NCBI GenBank assembly: GCA_035693025.1 | Contig: DASSHI010000021.1 | Span: 1-64,000 of the forward strand | DNA length: 64,000 bases | DNA from: VRUE01 sp035693025 | GTDB taxonomy: Bacteria > Actinomycetota > Thermoleophilia > Solirubrobacterales > 70-9 | Direction: 5' to 3' | Shown here: piece after piece, positions 47,413 to 55,931 of the stretch | How positions within the stretch are numbered: the stretch's first letter is position 1 | Layout: each line of letters opens with the position of its first letter | The notes under the pieces: generated by a model | Databases searched by the model: none | Told to the model about the DNA's origin: nothing | What the model saw: only the letters and a program-made list of their open reading frames with translations | Program-made: the position numbers and the translations under genes

Positions 47413-48362
47413 GGCGTCGGCTCCGTCGGGCGATCTCATCCACCCTGGCGGTGGCGCTGCTTGCCGTCGTCCTGCCGACGGGAGCGGCGGCGACCTTTCA
47501 CCTGATGCGGATCCGCGAGGTCTATCCCGGGTCCGCGGCCGCACCGGCCGCCGAGTACGTCGAGCTGCAGATGTTCGAAAGCGGCCAGAACTTCGTCGGC
47601 GGGCACATCCTTCGCACCTATGACGCGAGCGGGTCCCTGGTCACGGCAAACACCCTCTCCGCCGATGTGCCCGACGGGGGCGACCAGCGCACCGTTCTGC
47701 TCACGAGCCCCGAGGCAGAGGCGCAGTTCGGCGTGCAGGGGGACGAGGCCCTGATGCCGTCGGGCCAGCTCGACCCGTCCGGCGGGGCCGTCTGCTGGGA
47801 ATCGCTCGACTGCGTCTCCTGGGGCGACTTCGCCGGCTCCCTCCCCTCGCCATCCGGGTCGCCCGCGGATCCGACCGGCATCCCGGACGGGATGGCGCTG
47901 CGGCGCTCGATCGCCTCACATTGTGGAACGCTGCTCGAGGAAGGCGACGACACCGACGACAGCTTCGCCGACTTCGCCGACGCCTTTCCTTCGCCGCGAG
48001 CGAACTCGGCGACCCCGGCCGAGCACGCCTGCACTGCACAGACCGGGCCCGGGAGCCTCGAACCCGAAGCAGGCCAGGGCGGAAGCCGACAGGGTCGAGT
48101 CCGGCCGCAGACGACGATCCGCAAGCACCCTCCCCGCCGCGATGCCGACCGCACGCCCACCTTCCGCTTCGCCTCCGACACCGCCGGCGCGACCTATCGC
48201 TGCAAGCTGGACGACAGGCCCTACGCACCCTGTCGCTCGCCCTTCACGTCGCGGCGTCTCGCCTTTGGCCGTCACGTCTTCAGGGTCAAGGCCAAGGCGC
48301 CCGGCGGCGAATCGGACCCCTCCCCTGCGACCTACCGCTTCAGGGTCGTTCACCCCTCGTAG
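47409..48362 (+). CDS. Secreted lamin-tail-like paralogue of the preceding gene
   Basis: A 317-residue protein with a signal peptide (AISSTLAVALLAVVLPTGAAA). The lamin-tail-like domain is clearly paralogous to the upstream gene (ATFHLMRIREVYPG, YVELQMFESGQNFVGGHIL, LLEEGDDTDDSFADFADAF). One Cys-paired Ig-like module follows (YRCKLDDRPYAPCRSPF, FGRHVFRVKAKAPGG). GTG 47409 overlaps the upstream stop as GTGA, so the pair is translated together and arose by tandem duplication with loss or gain of modules. The 3' end overlaps fadD by 13 bases antisense. Confidence 0.78.
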   Translation: MRRRLRRAISSTLAVALLAVVLPTGAAATFHLMRIREVYPGSAAAPAAEYVELQMFESGQNFVGGHILRTYDASGSLVTANTLSADVPDGGDQRTVLLTSPEAEAQFGVQGDEALMPSGQLDPSGGAVCWESLDCVSWGDFAGSLPSPSGSPADPTGIPDGMALRRSIASHCGTLLEEGDDTDDSFADFADAFPSPRANSATPAEHACTAQTGPGSLEPEAGQGGSRQGRVRPQTTIRKHPPRRDADRTPTFRFASDTAGATYRCKLDDRPYAPCRSPFTSRRLAFGRHVFRVKAKAPGGESDPSPATYRFRVVHPS

Positions 48363-50158
48363 AGCGCCTCGATCTCCGCCTCGTATTTGCGCTCGATCGG
48401 CTTGCGCTTCAGCTTCATCGTCGGGGTCAGCTCGTCGCCGCCGGGGGCCCAGTCGGTGGGCAGGATCGCGAACTTCTTGATCTGCTCGACCCGGGCCAGG
48501 CGCTGGTTCGCGGCCTCGACCGCGGCGCTCAGCTCGGCCCGCAGCGCCTCGTTCTCGGCCAGCGCCGCCAGCGAAGTCTCCTCGATTCCCTTGCCCTGAG
48601 CCCAGACGGGGGCGAAGTCGGCGTCGAGGACGATCAGGGCGACGTTGTAGCGGCGAGCGTCCCCGATCGCGGCAACCTGGCCGATCAGCGGGCTGGCCGC
48701 CTTCAGCGTCGACTCGATCGAGGCCGGCGACATGTTCTTGCCGGCCGCGTTGATGATCAGCTCCTTCTTGCGGTCGACGATGCGCAGGTAGCCGTCCTCG
48801 TCGAGCTCGCCGATGTCGCCGGTGTGCAGCCAACCGTCGGCGTCGATCGTCTCGGCCGTCCTCTCCGGCATGTTGCGGTAGCCGGGCATGTTGGCGTCGC
48901 CGCGGACCAGCACCTCGCCATCGTCGGCGAGCTTCAGCTCGACCCCGGGAACCGGCGGCCCGACCGTGCCCAGCTTGATCCGTTCCGGCGGGTTGCAGGT
49001 GGCGACGCCGCAGGTCTCCGACATGCCCCAGAGCTCGCCGACTGGGATCCCGATCGCATGGAAGAACTCGAGCACCTCGACCGGCGTCGGCGCGGCGCCG
49101 ACGCTGACCGCGACGGCCTCGTCGAGACCGAGCTGTGCCCGCAGGGCGGCGAACATGCTCTCGTCGGCCGCGGCGGCTGCCGAGAGCATGTCATCGGGCA
49201 CCGCCTCCCCCCTCTGCTCCAACCGCACCTTCTCGAGGGCGGCGTCGAGCCCGCGCTCGACCGGTTCGCGCTGCTCGTCGGGCAGGCCGGCGAGCATCGC
49301 CTCGAGCCCAGCTTTCAGTTTCTCCCAGACGCGCGGCACGGCGAAGAACCAGGTCGGCCGCGCCTGCGAGAGGAATTGGACGATCTCGCGCGGGTCGGGA
49401 CAGATGTGGATCTCCAACCCCTTGACCACCGGCAGGTAGTAGTTAGCCCCCCGCTCGGCGATGTGGGCGGCGGGCAGCCACGAGATCACCCGGCCGCCGT
49501 GCTCGGGGAAGGGGATGAGGTCGTCGACCGAGGCGACAAGGGTGAGCAGGTTTCGGTGGGTCAGCTGGACGCCCTTCGGCGGCCCGGTCGTGCCCGAGGT
49601 GTAGATCAGCGTCAGCAGGTCGTCGGGGCCGACCGCATCAGCCGAGACGGCCGGGTCGAAACCGGGATCGCGCGCTTCGAGCTCCGCCAGCGTCTCGCCG
49701 CCGTCTTCGCCGTCGAGGAGGACCAGGTGCTCGAGCGCCGGCAGATCCGCGTGGGCACGCTGGAAGGGCTCGAGAAATCCGGCCTCGACGATCGCGACCC
49801 TGGCTTCCGCGTCGCCGACCACGTAGGCGATCTGCTCGGGTGACGAGGTCTGGTAGATCGAGAAGGGGACGGCGCCAAGCGCAACGGCTGCGAGGTCGCA
49901 GGCGACGAACTCGGCCCGGTTGGAGAGCATCAGCGCGACCGTGTCCCCCTTGCCGACGCCGAGCGCCGCCAGGCCGCCGGCGATCCGCCTCACTCTGGCG
50001 CTCAGCTGGCGCCAGCTTTGGACCTCCTCCCCGCTGCGCACCGCGGGGTCGTCGCCGAGCCGCTCGACGGTCGCCAGAAAAGCCGCGTAGAGATTGTCGA
50101 ACGGAAGCTCGCGCGCCGGAGCTCCGGACACGTATCTCTCCGCTTGGGAAAGCTCCAT
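48350..50158 (-). CDS. fadD: Long-chain acyl-CoA synthetase (AMP-forming)
   Basis: ANL-superfamily ligase of about 602 residues that activates fatty acids to acyl-CoA. The P-loop is LLTLIYTSGTTGPPKGVQLTH, followed by FFAVPRVWEKL, GAAPTPVEVLEFFHAIG and ELWGMSETCGVAT. The TGDIGELDEDGYLRIVDRKK hinge and the catalytic Lys region PTMKLKRKPIERKYE complete it. It matches the FadD15-type long form. ATG 50158 and the in-frame GTG 50167 are both possible starts. It sits between rseP and the secreted pair, interrupting the common rseP-ispG order, and could feed acyl-CoA to the WS/DGAT or thiolase pathways. Confidence 0.93.
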   Translation of the reverse strand: MELSQAERYVSGAPARELPFDNLYAAFLATVERLGDDPAVRSGEEVQSWRQLSARVRRIAGGLAALGVGKGDTVALMLSNRAEFVACDLAAVALGAVPFSIYQTSSPEQIAYVVGDAEARVAIVEAGFLEPFQRAHADLPALEHLVLLDGEDGGETLAELEARDPGFDPAVSADAVGPDDLLTLIYTSGTTGPPKGVQLTHRNLLTLVASVDDLIPFPEHGGRVISWLPAAHIAERGANYYLPVVKGLEIHICPDPREIVQFLSQARPTWFFAVPRVWEKLKAGLEAMLAGLPDEQREPVERGLDAALEKVRLEQRGEAVPDDMLSAAAAADESMFAALRAQLGLDEAVAVSVGAAPTPVEVLEFFHAIGIPVGELWGMSETCGVATCNPPERIKLGTVGPPVPGVELKLADDGEVLVRGDANMPGYRNMPERTAETIDADGWLHTGDIGELDEDGYLRIVDRKKELIINAAGKNMSPASIESTLKAASPLIGQVAAIGDARRYNVALIVLDADFAPVWAQGKGIEETSLAALAENEALRAELSAAVEAANQRLARVEQIKKFAILPTDWAPGGDELTPTMKLKRKPIERKYEAEIEALYEG

Positions 50159-50191
50159 CGGACCCACATTAGCCGCCGCGCGGGGCGGCTG

Positions 50192-51286
50192 CTAGCGGAC
50201 GTTGAACCCTTCGCCGGTGATCCGGCCGATGTCGTTGCTGAGGCCGAGGAAGGCAAGCATGATCACGAGCACGAAGCCGACCGCGCCGGCCCGTTCCATC
50301 GTGCGGAAGGCGACCGGCTTGCCTCGCGCCTTCTCGACCAGGCTCCAGAAGATGTGGCCGCCGTCGAGCGGCAGGAATGGGAAGAGGTTGATCAGGCCGA
50401 GCGAGAGGCTGACCAGCGCGAGCAGGATCAGCGCCTCGGTGGCGCCGAACTTGTCGATCGTTTCGTGCGCGACGTCGCTGACGCCGACGACGCCGGAGAC
50501 TTCCTTGCGATGCTTTTCGTTGAGCAGGTTCGCGAAGACGGTCGCCGTGCCGCTGGTCACTTTCCACATCGCCCCGAGGGCTTCTTCGGTCGCCCCCCCG
50601 ACCCCGTATTCGGCCGGCGCCGTGCCGTAGCCGAAGCCGATCCGCGTGTGGCCGAGGGCGGCTTCGTATTCCGGGCGCACGAAAATCGTCCGCAGCGAGC
50701 CGTTTCGCCGTACGGTTATCGACACAGGCGTGGCTGCCCGGCAGCCTTCCGTCTGCTTGCCGACGCACTTGTGCGACGAGACCTGGCCGATGAACCTTTC
50801 GAGCCGGGCTTCGACGCTGAGGCCCGGATAGCGCCTGCCGTCGATCGCAACGATTTCGTCGCCTTCCTTTAGATGCGACGCGGCCGGCGACTTGGGCACG
50901 ATTTCCCCCACGGTCTGGGTCGTCTTCTGGCCGCTGAAGAGGAAGACGAGGAAGAGGATCGCGAAGGCGAGGCCGATGTTGACCGCCGGGCCGGCGCCGA
51001 TCACGACGATCCGCTTCCAGACCGGCTGTTCGTAGTAGCCGCGGTGCTCTTCCCCGGCCGGCAGCTCGTCGTCGGGGCTCATCCCGCTGATCTTCACGTA
51101 GCCACCGAGCGGCAGCGATTTAACCCCGTACTCGGTCTCGCCCCGCTTGACCGAGAAGAGCGTCGGGCCGAAGAAGAGGAAGAAGCGCTCGACCCGCATC
51201 CCCGTCGCCTTGGCGGCGAAGAAGTGGCCGGCCTCGTGCAGGATGATCAGCGCCGAGAAGCCGAGGAAGACGTAGACCCAGCTCAT
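50192..51286 (-). CDS. rseP: Site-2 intramembrane zinc metalloprotease RseP/Rip1-like
   Basis: M50 protease of 364 residues that cuts transmembrane substrates such as anti-sigma factors. The zinc motif HExxH is ILHEAGHFFAAKATG near residue 17. A PDZ-like domain (about 125-215) has HLKEGDEIVAIDGRRYPG. The third metal ligand lies in NLFPFLPLDGGHIFWSL near residue 305. Four hydrophobic segments are seen. The start overlaps the dxr stop by four bases (ATGA). The RskA-like protein at 37433 is one possible kind of substrate, but the link is inference only. Confidence 0.94.
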   Translation of the reverse strand: MSWVYVFLGFSALIILHEAGHFFAAKATGMRVERFFLFFGPTLFSVKRGETEYGVKSLPLGGYVKISGMSPDDELPAGEEHRGYYEQPVWKRIVVIGAGPAVNIGLAFAILFLVFLFSGQKTTQTVGEIVPKSPAASHLKEGDEIVAIDGRRYPGLSVEARLERFIGQVSSHKCVGKQTEGCRAATPVSITVRRNGSLRTIFVRPEYEAALGHTRIGFGYGTAPAEYGVGGATEEALGAMWKVTSGTATVFANLLNEKHRKEVSGVVGVSDVAHETIDKFGATEALILLALVSLSLGLINLFPFLPLDGGHIFWSLVEKARGKPVAFRTMERAGAVGFVLVIMLAFLGLSNDIGRITGEGFNVR

Positions 51287-52428
51287 ACCTTCGCCAACCC
51301 CCCGACCTGTTCTTCGGTGCGGCGGCGGGCCTCGGCGTCGGTGGCGAAGAGGTCGTCGAAGTGGGTTACGGGCGCCGCCGGCATCTGCTCCAGGACGGTC
51401 TCGATCGCAGCGGCGATCGCGGTGAACTCGATCCGTCCCGCGAGGAAGGCGGCGACCGCGACCTCATCGGCGGCGTTGAGCACGCAGGGCGCCGTGCCCC
51501 CCGCCCTTCCCGCCGCGAGCGCCAGGCGCAGACAGGCGAACGTCTGCGGATCGGGCTGCTCGAAGCTCAGCTCTCCGACCGACGTCAGGTCGAGCCGCGG
51601 CACGTCGACGTCGGCGCGCTCGGGGAAGTGCAGCGCGTAGGAGATCGGCACCCTCATATCCGGGTAGCCGAGGTGGGCCAGCGTGGCGCCGTCGTTGAGG
51701 TCGATCAGCGAGTGGACGATCGACTGCGGGTGGACGACGACCGCGATCCGCTCGTACGGCACGGCAAAGAGGTGGTGCGCCTCGATCGCCTCGAAGCCCT
51801 TGTTCATCAACGTCGCCGAGTCGATCGTGATCCGGCCTCCCATCCTCCACGTCGGGTGCGCGAGCGCATCCTCGACGCTGACCCCGGAGAGATCGCTGCG
51901 ACCGCGGAAGGGGCCGCCCGAGGCGGTCAGGACCAGCCTCTCCACCGTCCCCGGCTGCTCGCGGCCGATCAACTGGAACAGCGCCGAGTGCTCGGAGTCC
52001 ACCGGCAGCAGCCGCGTCCCGGTCGCTTCGGCCAGCGCAGTGGTCAGCTCCCCGCCGATTACGAGGCTCTCCTTGTTGGCGAGCGCGACGTCGACTCCTG
52101 CTCCCAGAGCGGCGACGGTCGGGCCAAGGCCGGCGGCGCCGACCATCCCGTTGAGGACGAGGTCGGGCTGCGCCGCGGCGATCAGCTCGCGCACGCCCTG
52201 CTCGCCGCTCAGCACCCGCCCGTCCCAAGCCGAGCGCGCTCGCGCCGCGGCGCTCTCGTCGGCGAGCGCGACGGTCGGCACGCCATGCCGACGAGCCTGC
52301 TCGAGCAGCGTTTCCCAGCTCGAGCCGGCGGCGAGGCCGGCAACCTGCAGCTCCTCTGAAGCGGCGACGATCTCCAGCGCCTGGACGCCGATCGAGCCGC
52401 TGCTGCCGAGAATGACCAGCTTCTTCAT
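51283..52428 (-). CDS. dxr: 1-deoxy-D-xylulose-5-phosphate reductoisomerase
   Basis: Second enzyme of the MEP pathway, making MEP from DXP with NADPH. The nucleotide-binding start is KKLVILGSSGSIGVQALEI. ANKESLVIGGEL, VDSEHSALFQLIG and LTASGGPFRGRSD form the substrate and metal site. WRMGGRITIDSATLMNKG and the flexible-loop H-PQS motif in VVHPQSIVHSLI are present. 381 residues, typical. It ends in an ATGA overlap with rseP and lies 19 nt after cdsA in the envelope-precursor operon. Confidence 0.96.
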   Translation of the reverse strand: MKKLVILGSSGSIGVQALEIVAASEELQVAGLAAGSSWETLLEQARRHGVPTVALADESAAARARSAWDGRVLSGEQGVRELIAAAQPDLVLNGMVGAAGLGPTVAALGAGVDVALANKESLVIGGELTTALAEATGTRLLPVDSEHSALFQLIGREQPGTVERLVLTASGGPFRGRSDLSGVSVEDALAHPTWRMGGRITIDSATLMNKGFEAIEAHHLFAVPYERIAVVVHPQSIVHSLIDLNDGATLAHLGYPDMRVPISYALHFPERADVDVPRLDLTSVGELSFEQPDPQTFACLRLALAAGRAGGTAPCVLNAADEVAVAAFLAGRIEFTAIAAAIETVLEQMPAAPVTHFDDLFATDAEARRRTEEQVGGLAKV

Positions 52429-52447
52429 TTGAGGGAGTGTAGGTACC

Positions 52448-53341
52448 TCAATAGACCAGCTGGACGGCGAGGTAGTAGCCGACGACGACCGTGAAGAAGA
52501 CGGCATCGAGGCGATCGAGCAGGCCGCCGTGCGGCCCGAAGAGCCTGCCGGTGTCCTTCTTGCCCAGATCGCGCTTGACCATCGAGGCGAAGAGGTCGCC
52601 GATCGGGCCGACCGCGGCGACCGCGGCGCCGATGATCAGGGCGTCCGCGCCGGAGAGCCAGTTCTGGTACAGGCCGGCGAACCAGAAGGCCATCGTGCCG
52701 ATCAGGAAGCCGCCGACGAGGCCCTCGATCGTCTTGTTCGGCGAGAGGTCGGGGGCGATCCGGTGCGAGCCGAACATGCGCCCGGTCGCGTAGGCGCCGG
52801 TGTCGGTGGCGAAGGTGCCGACGAGAACGTCGATCAGCAGCGCCGCGCCGTGGTTCGGCAGGTCGCGGAGGAACACCGCGTGGACCAAGGGGAGGCCTAT
52901 CCAGGCGGCGCCGAGCACGGTGACGGCCATCGAGACGACGACGCCCTCACGCGGCCGCATCCGCGCCCCGAAGAAGAAGAGCAGCGCGAACGAGGCGGTG
53001 GCGAGGAGCAGCACGTTGAAGGCGCTGCCGAAGTAGGCGGCGGCGATCATCGCCGTGACCGCGATGTAGGCCGCGGACTGCAGCGGCCGCTGCTTGGCGG
53101 TCATCAGGAAGTACTCGCGCAGGCAGAGGATCCCGATCCCCAGCATCGCCGCCGCGAAGACGATGCCGCCGGCGACGACGATCGCGATCGCGAAGACGAT
53201 CCAGGGGATCGAGACGAGGATCCGTCTCGCCGTCTCGCCGCCGAGCAGGTTGCGCCTGCGCCGCCGCGGCTCGCGCGGCGGACGCTCGCGCGGCGGCGGG
53301 TCTTCCTCGAACATCTCCTCGTCGAAGAGGTCCTGCACCAT
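52448..53341 (-). CDS. cdsA: Phosphatidate cytidylyltransferase CdsA
   Basis: Makes CDP-diacylglycerol from phosphatidate and CTP, the precursor used by PgsA. A Pro/Arg-rich cytoplasmic start (about 1-35, DPPPRERPPREPRRRRR) precedes multiple membrane helices. The C-terminal signature is SPNKTIEGLVGG, then GPIGDLFASMVKRDLGKKD with GRLFGPHGGLLDRLDA. 297 residues. ATG 53341 overlaps the uppS stop by one base (TGATG). Confidence 0.95.
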   Translation of the reverse strand: MVQDLFDEEMFEEDPPPRERPPREPRRRRRNLLGGETARRILVSIPWIVFAIAIVVAGGIVFAAAMLGIGILCLREYFLMTAKQRPLQSAAYIAVTAMIAAAYFGSAFNVLLLATASFALLFFFGARMRPREGVVVSMAVTVLGAAWIGLPLVHAVFLRDLPNHGAALLIDVLVGTFATDTGAYATGRMFGSHRIAPDLSPNKTIEGLVGGFLIGTMAFWFAGLYQNWLSGADALIIGAAVAAVGPIGDLFASMVKRDLGKKDTGRLFGPHGGLLDRLDAVFFTVVVGYYLAVQLVY

Positions 53342-54012
53342 CAGCCCCGCCCCCCGAAACGCCGCTTGCGGGCCTCGAACTCGGCCAGCGTGGCCTCGAA
53401 GGCGGCGCGGTCGAAGTCCGGCCAGAGCTCCTCGCGGAAGACGAGCTCGGAGTAGGCGCACTGCCAGAGCAGGTAATTGGAGACGCGCTGCTCGCCGCTG
53501 GTGCGGATCAACAGGTCCGGGTCGTGCATCTCGGGCGCGTAGAGGCCTTGGCTGAATTGCTCCTCGGAGTCACCTTCGAAGCTTCGCGCTGCGTCGACGA
53601 TCTCCGCCCGGCCGCCGTAGTTGAATGCGACGAAGAGCGTGATCCGTTCGTTCGCCGCGGTCTCCCCTTCCGCCCACTCCATCTTCTCGACCAGCTCGCC
53701 GGCGACGCCCTCTCGCCGGCCGATGAAGCGCATGCGCACCCCTTCGGCGTCCAGCTCGGGAGTTTCGGCGTCGATCCGCTCTCCGAACATCCGCATCAGC
53801 GCACCGACCTCCTCGGCCGGCCGTGCCCAGTTCTCGGTCGAGAAGGAGAACACGGTCAGCTCCTCGATCCCCAGCTCGACCGCATCGCGCAGTCGGGCCT
53901 TGACGACGTCGGCGCCGGCCCGATGGCCCTCGGCGACGGAGAGGCCGCGCTGCTGGGCCCAGCGCCCGTTGCCGTCGGTGATGATCGCTACGTACCGCGC
54001 GGAGGCGCTCAC
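53341..54012 (-). CDS. uppS: Isoprenyl transferase (undecaprenyl diphosphate synthase type)
   Basis: Cis-prenyltransferase of 223 residues producing the polyprenyl carrier for peptidoglycan and other envelope glycans. Motifs: IITDGNGRWAQQRGLSVAEG with the catalytic Asp near residue 13, FSFSTENWARP, VAFNYGGRAEIVDA and LLIRTSGEQRVSNYLLWQ. It is slightly short at the N-terminus compared with E. coli but complete. Chain length of the product cannot be read from sequence. Its start overlaps the frr stop by four bases (ATGA). Confidence 0.95.
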   Translation of the reverse strand: MSASARYVAIITDGNGRWAQQRGLSVAEGHRAGADVVKARLRDAVELGIEELTVFSFSTENWARPAEEVGALMRMFGERIDAETPELDAEGVRMRFIGRREGVAGELVEKMEWAEGETAANERITLFVAFNYGGRAEIVDAARSFEGDSEEQFSQGLYAPEMHDPDLLIRTSGEQRVSNYLLWQCAYSELVFREELWPDFDRAAFEATLAEFEARKRRFGGRG

Positions 54013-54572
54013 ACCTCGAGGATCTCTTGTTCCTTGCCCTCCAGCAGCGAATCGATCTCGGCGATCGCCTCGTCGGTCTGCTTCTGCAGGGCCGCCTCGG
54101 CGCGGCGCTCGTCGTCCTCGCCCGCTTCGCCCTCTTTCTTGAGGTCGCGCAGGTCGCTCATCGTGTCGCGGCGGATGTTGCGGATCGCGATTCGGCCGTC
54201 CTCGGCGACGCCGTGCACGACCTTGACCATCTCGCGCCGGCGCTCCTCGGTCAGCTCGGGGATCTGCAGGCGGATCACGTTGCCGTCGTTGCTGGGAGTC
54301 AGGCCGACGTCGGACTCCTGGATCGCTTTCTCGATCTCGCCGATCGAGCCCTTGTCGAAGGGGGTGACGGTGAGCAGCCTGGCGTCGGAGGTGGCGATGT
54401 TGGCGAGCTGCTTGAGGGGCGTCTGCGAGCCGTAGTAGTCGACCGAGATGCGGTCGAGCAGGTGCGGCGAGGCGCGTCCGGTGCGCACCGTGGCAAGCTC
54501 GCCACGGCTCGACTCGACCGATTTCTGCATGCGGTCCTCGGCGTCCTTGAGCAGCTCGTCGATCAGCTCCAC
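54009..54572 (-). CDS. frr: Ribosome recycling factor
   Basis: Splits post-termination ribosomes with EF-G. Standard 187-residue three-helix bundle plus beta domain: the N-terminal helix DAEDRMQKSVESSRGELATV, then RTGRASPHLLDRISVDYYGS and PLKQLANIATSDARLLTVTP. Conserved VIRLQIPELTEERRREMVK and VRNIRRD-like IAIRNIRRDTMSDL follow. An acidic GEAGEDDERRAE insert in helix 3 is slightly longer than usual. It ends overlapping uppS (ATGA) and starts 19 nt after pyrH, the canonical order. Confidence 0.97.
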   Translation of the reverse strand: MELIDELLKDAEDRMQKSVESSRGELATVRTGRASPHLLDRISVDYYGSQTPLKQLANIATSDARLLTVTPFDKGSIGEIEKAIQESDVGLTPSNDGNVIRLQIPELTEERRREMVKVVHGVAEDGRIAIRNIRRDTMSDLRDLKKEGEAGEDDERRAEAALQKQTDEAIAEIDSLLEGKEQEILEV

Positions 54573-54591
54573 TGGGGTCCTCTCTGCGGTC

Positions 54592-55326
54592 TCAGGCGGG
54601 CGCGCCGGCTACCAGCGTGCCCACTCTCTCGCCGCTGACGATCCTATCTATGTTCGTCTCGTCGCCCATGTTGAAGACGTAGATCGGCAGGTCGTTGTCC
54701 ATGCAGAGCGAGAGCGCGGTCGAATCCATCACCTTGAGCCCCCGCTCGATCGCCTCGCGGTGGCCGATTTCGGGGATGAACTTTGCGTCGGGGTTGGTCG
54801 CCGGGTCGGAGTCGTAGACGCCCTCGACCCCGTTCTTGGCCATCAGGATCGTCTCGGCGTGGATCTCCAGGGCGCGCAGCGCCGCCGCCGTATCGGTGGT
54901 GAAGAACGGGTTGCCGGTGCCGGCCGCGAAGATCACCACGCGGCCCTTCTCCAGGTGGCGCATGGCGCGGCGGCGGATGTAGGGCTCGGCGACCTCCTTG
55001 ACGTCGATCGCCGACATCACCCGGGTGTGCTCGCCGATCTTCTCCAGCGCGTCCTGCAGGGTGAGCGCGTTGAGCACCGTCGCCAGCATCCCCATGTAAT
55101 CGCCGGTGGCGCGATCCATGCCGTCGGCGGCTCCGCGCAGGCCGCGATAGATGTTGCCCGCGCCGACGACGATCGCCACCTCGACCCCGCGTGCGCGGAC
55201 GGCAGCGACCTGGCGGGCGATCCGCTCGACCTCGGCGGCGTCGGTGCCGTGCTCGAGCCCCCCCATCAGCGCCTCCCCGGAGAGCTTCAGGAGGATGCGA
55301 CCGAACTCGGGATCGGGCTGCGTCAA
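54592..55326 (-). CDS. pyrH: UMP kinase
   Basis: Hexameric amino-acid-kinase-fold enzyme phosphorylating UMP to UDP. Motifs: RILLKLSGEALMGG near residue 9, VEVAIVVGAGNIYRGLRG, MDRATGDYMGMLATVLNAL with GDYMGM, VVIFAAGTGNPFFTTDTAAA and VYDSDPATNPDAKF. 244 residues. The ATG overlaps the tsf stop by four bases (ATGA). Part of the rpsB-tsf-pyrH-frr cluster found in most bacteria. Confidence 0.97.
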   Translation of the reverse strand: MTQPDPEFGRILLKLSGEALMGGLEHGTDAAEVERIARQVAAVRARGVEVAIVVGAGNIYRGLRGAADGMDRATGDYMGMLATVLNALTLQDALEKIGEHTRVMSAIDVKEVAEPYIRRRAMRHLEKGRVVIFAAGTGNPFFTTDTAAALRALEIHAETILMAKNGVEGVYDSDPATNPDAKFIPEIGHREAIERGLKVMDSTALSLCMDNDLPIYVFNMGDETNIDRIVSGERVGTLVAGAPA

Positions 55327-55931
55327 TCGCCCTCGCCGACGCGGAAGTAGGCGAAGCGCGCGACGCGGATGTTCTCACCGGTCTTCGCGGCCATCTCCTG
55401 GCGCAGCTCCTCGATCGACTTGGAGTCGTGCTTGTCGGCGTTGACATGAGCCTGGTCGAGCAGCGCCACTTCCTTGCCCCACTTGGCGAGCTGGCCTTCG
55501 ACGATCTTCTCGACCACGTTGTCCGGTTTGCCGTCCTCGCGCGCCTTCTCTTCGAAGACGCGCTTCTCGGCTTCGCGCTCCTCGGCCGGGATCTCGTCGG
55601 AGGAGACGAACTTCGGCGCCGTCGCGGCGACGTGCAGGGCGACCTCGTAGGCAAAGGCCCTGAAGTCCTCGTTGCGGGCGACGAAGTCGGTCTCGCACTG
55701 GACTTCGACCATCGCCCCGACCTTGTCGTTGGCGTGGATATAGGAGGCGACGACCCCCTCGCTGGTCCCCCGCCCCTCGCGCTTGGCGGCCGAGGCCTGC
55801 CCCTTGACCCGCAAGATCTCTATCGCCCGATCGACGTCCCCCTCAGACTCCGAGAGCGCCGCTTTGCAATCCATCATCGCGGCCCCAGTCCGATCCCGCA
55901 GAGCCTTCACATCCGCAGCAGTAACGCTCAT
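55323..55931 (-). CDS. tsf: Translation elongation factor Ts (short form)
   Basis: Nucleotide exchange factor for EF-Tu. The N-terminal UBA-like domain has LRDRTGAAMMDCKAALSE. The core TDFVARNEDFRAFAYEVALH signature holds the TDFV residues that contact EF-Tu. The C-terminal KTGENIRVARFAYFRVGEG closes it. At 202 residues it is much shorter than E. coli EF-Ts (283) and resembles the minimal Thermus-type form with one core subdomain. ATGA overlaps on both sides (rpsB stop, pyrH start) imply coupled translation. Confidence 0.96.
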   Translation of the reverse strand: MSVTAADVKALRDRTGAAMMDCKAALSESEGDVDRAIEILRVKGQASAAKREGRGTSEGVVASYIHANDKVGAMVEVQCETDFVARNEDFRAFAYEVALHVAATAPKFVSSDEIPAEEREAEKRVFEEKAREDGKPDNVVEKIVEGQLAKWGKEVALLDQAHVNADKHDSKSIEELRQEMAAKTGENIRVARFAYFRVGEGD

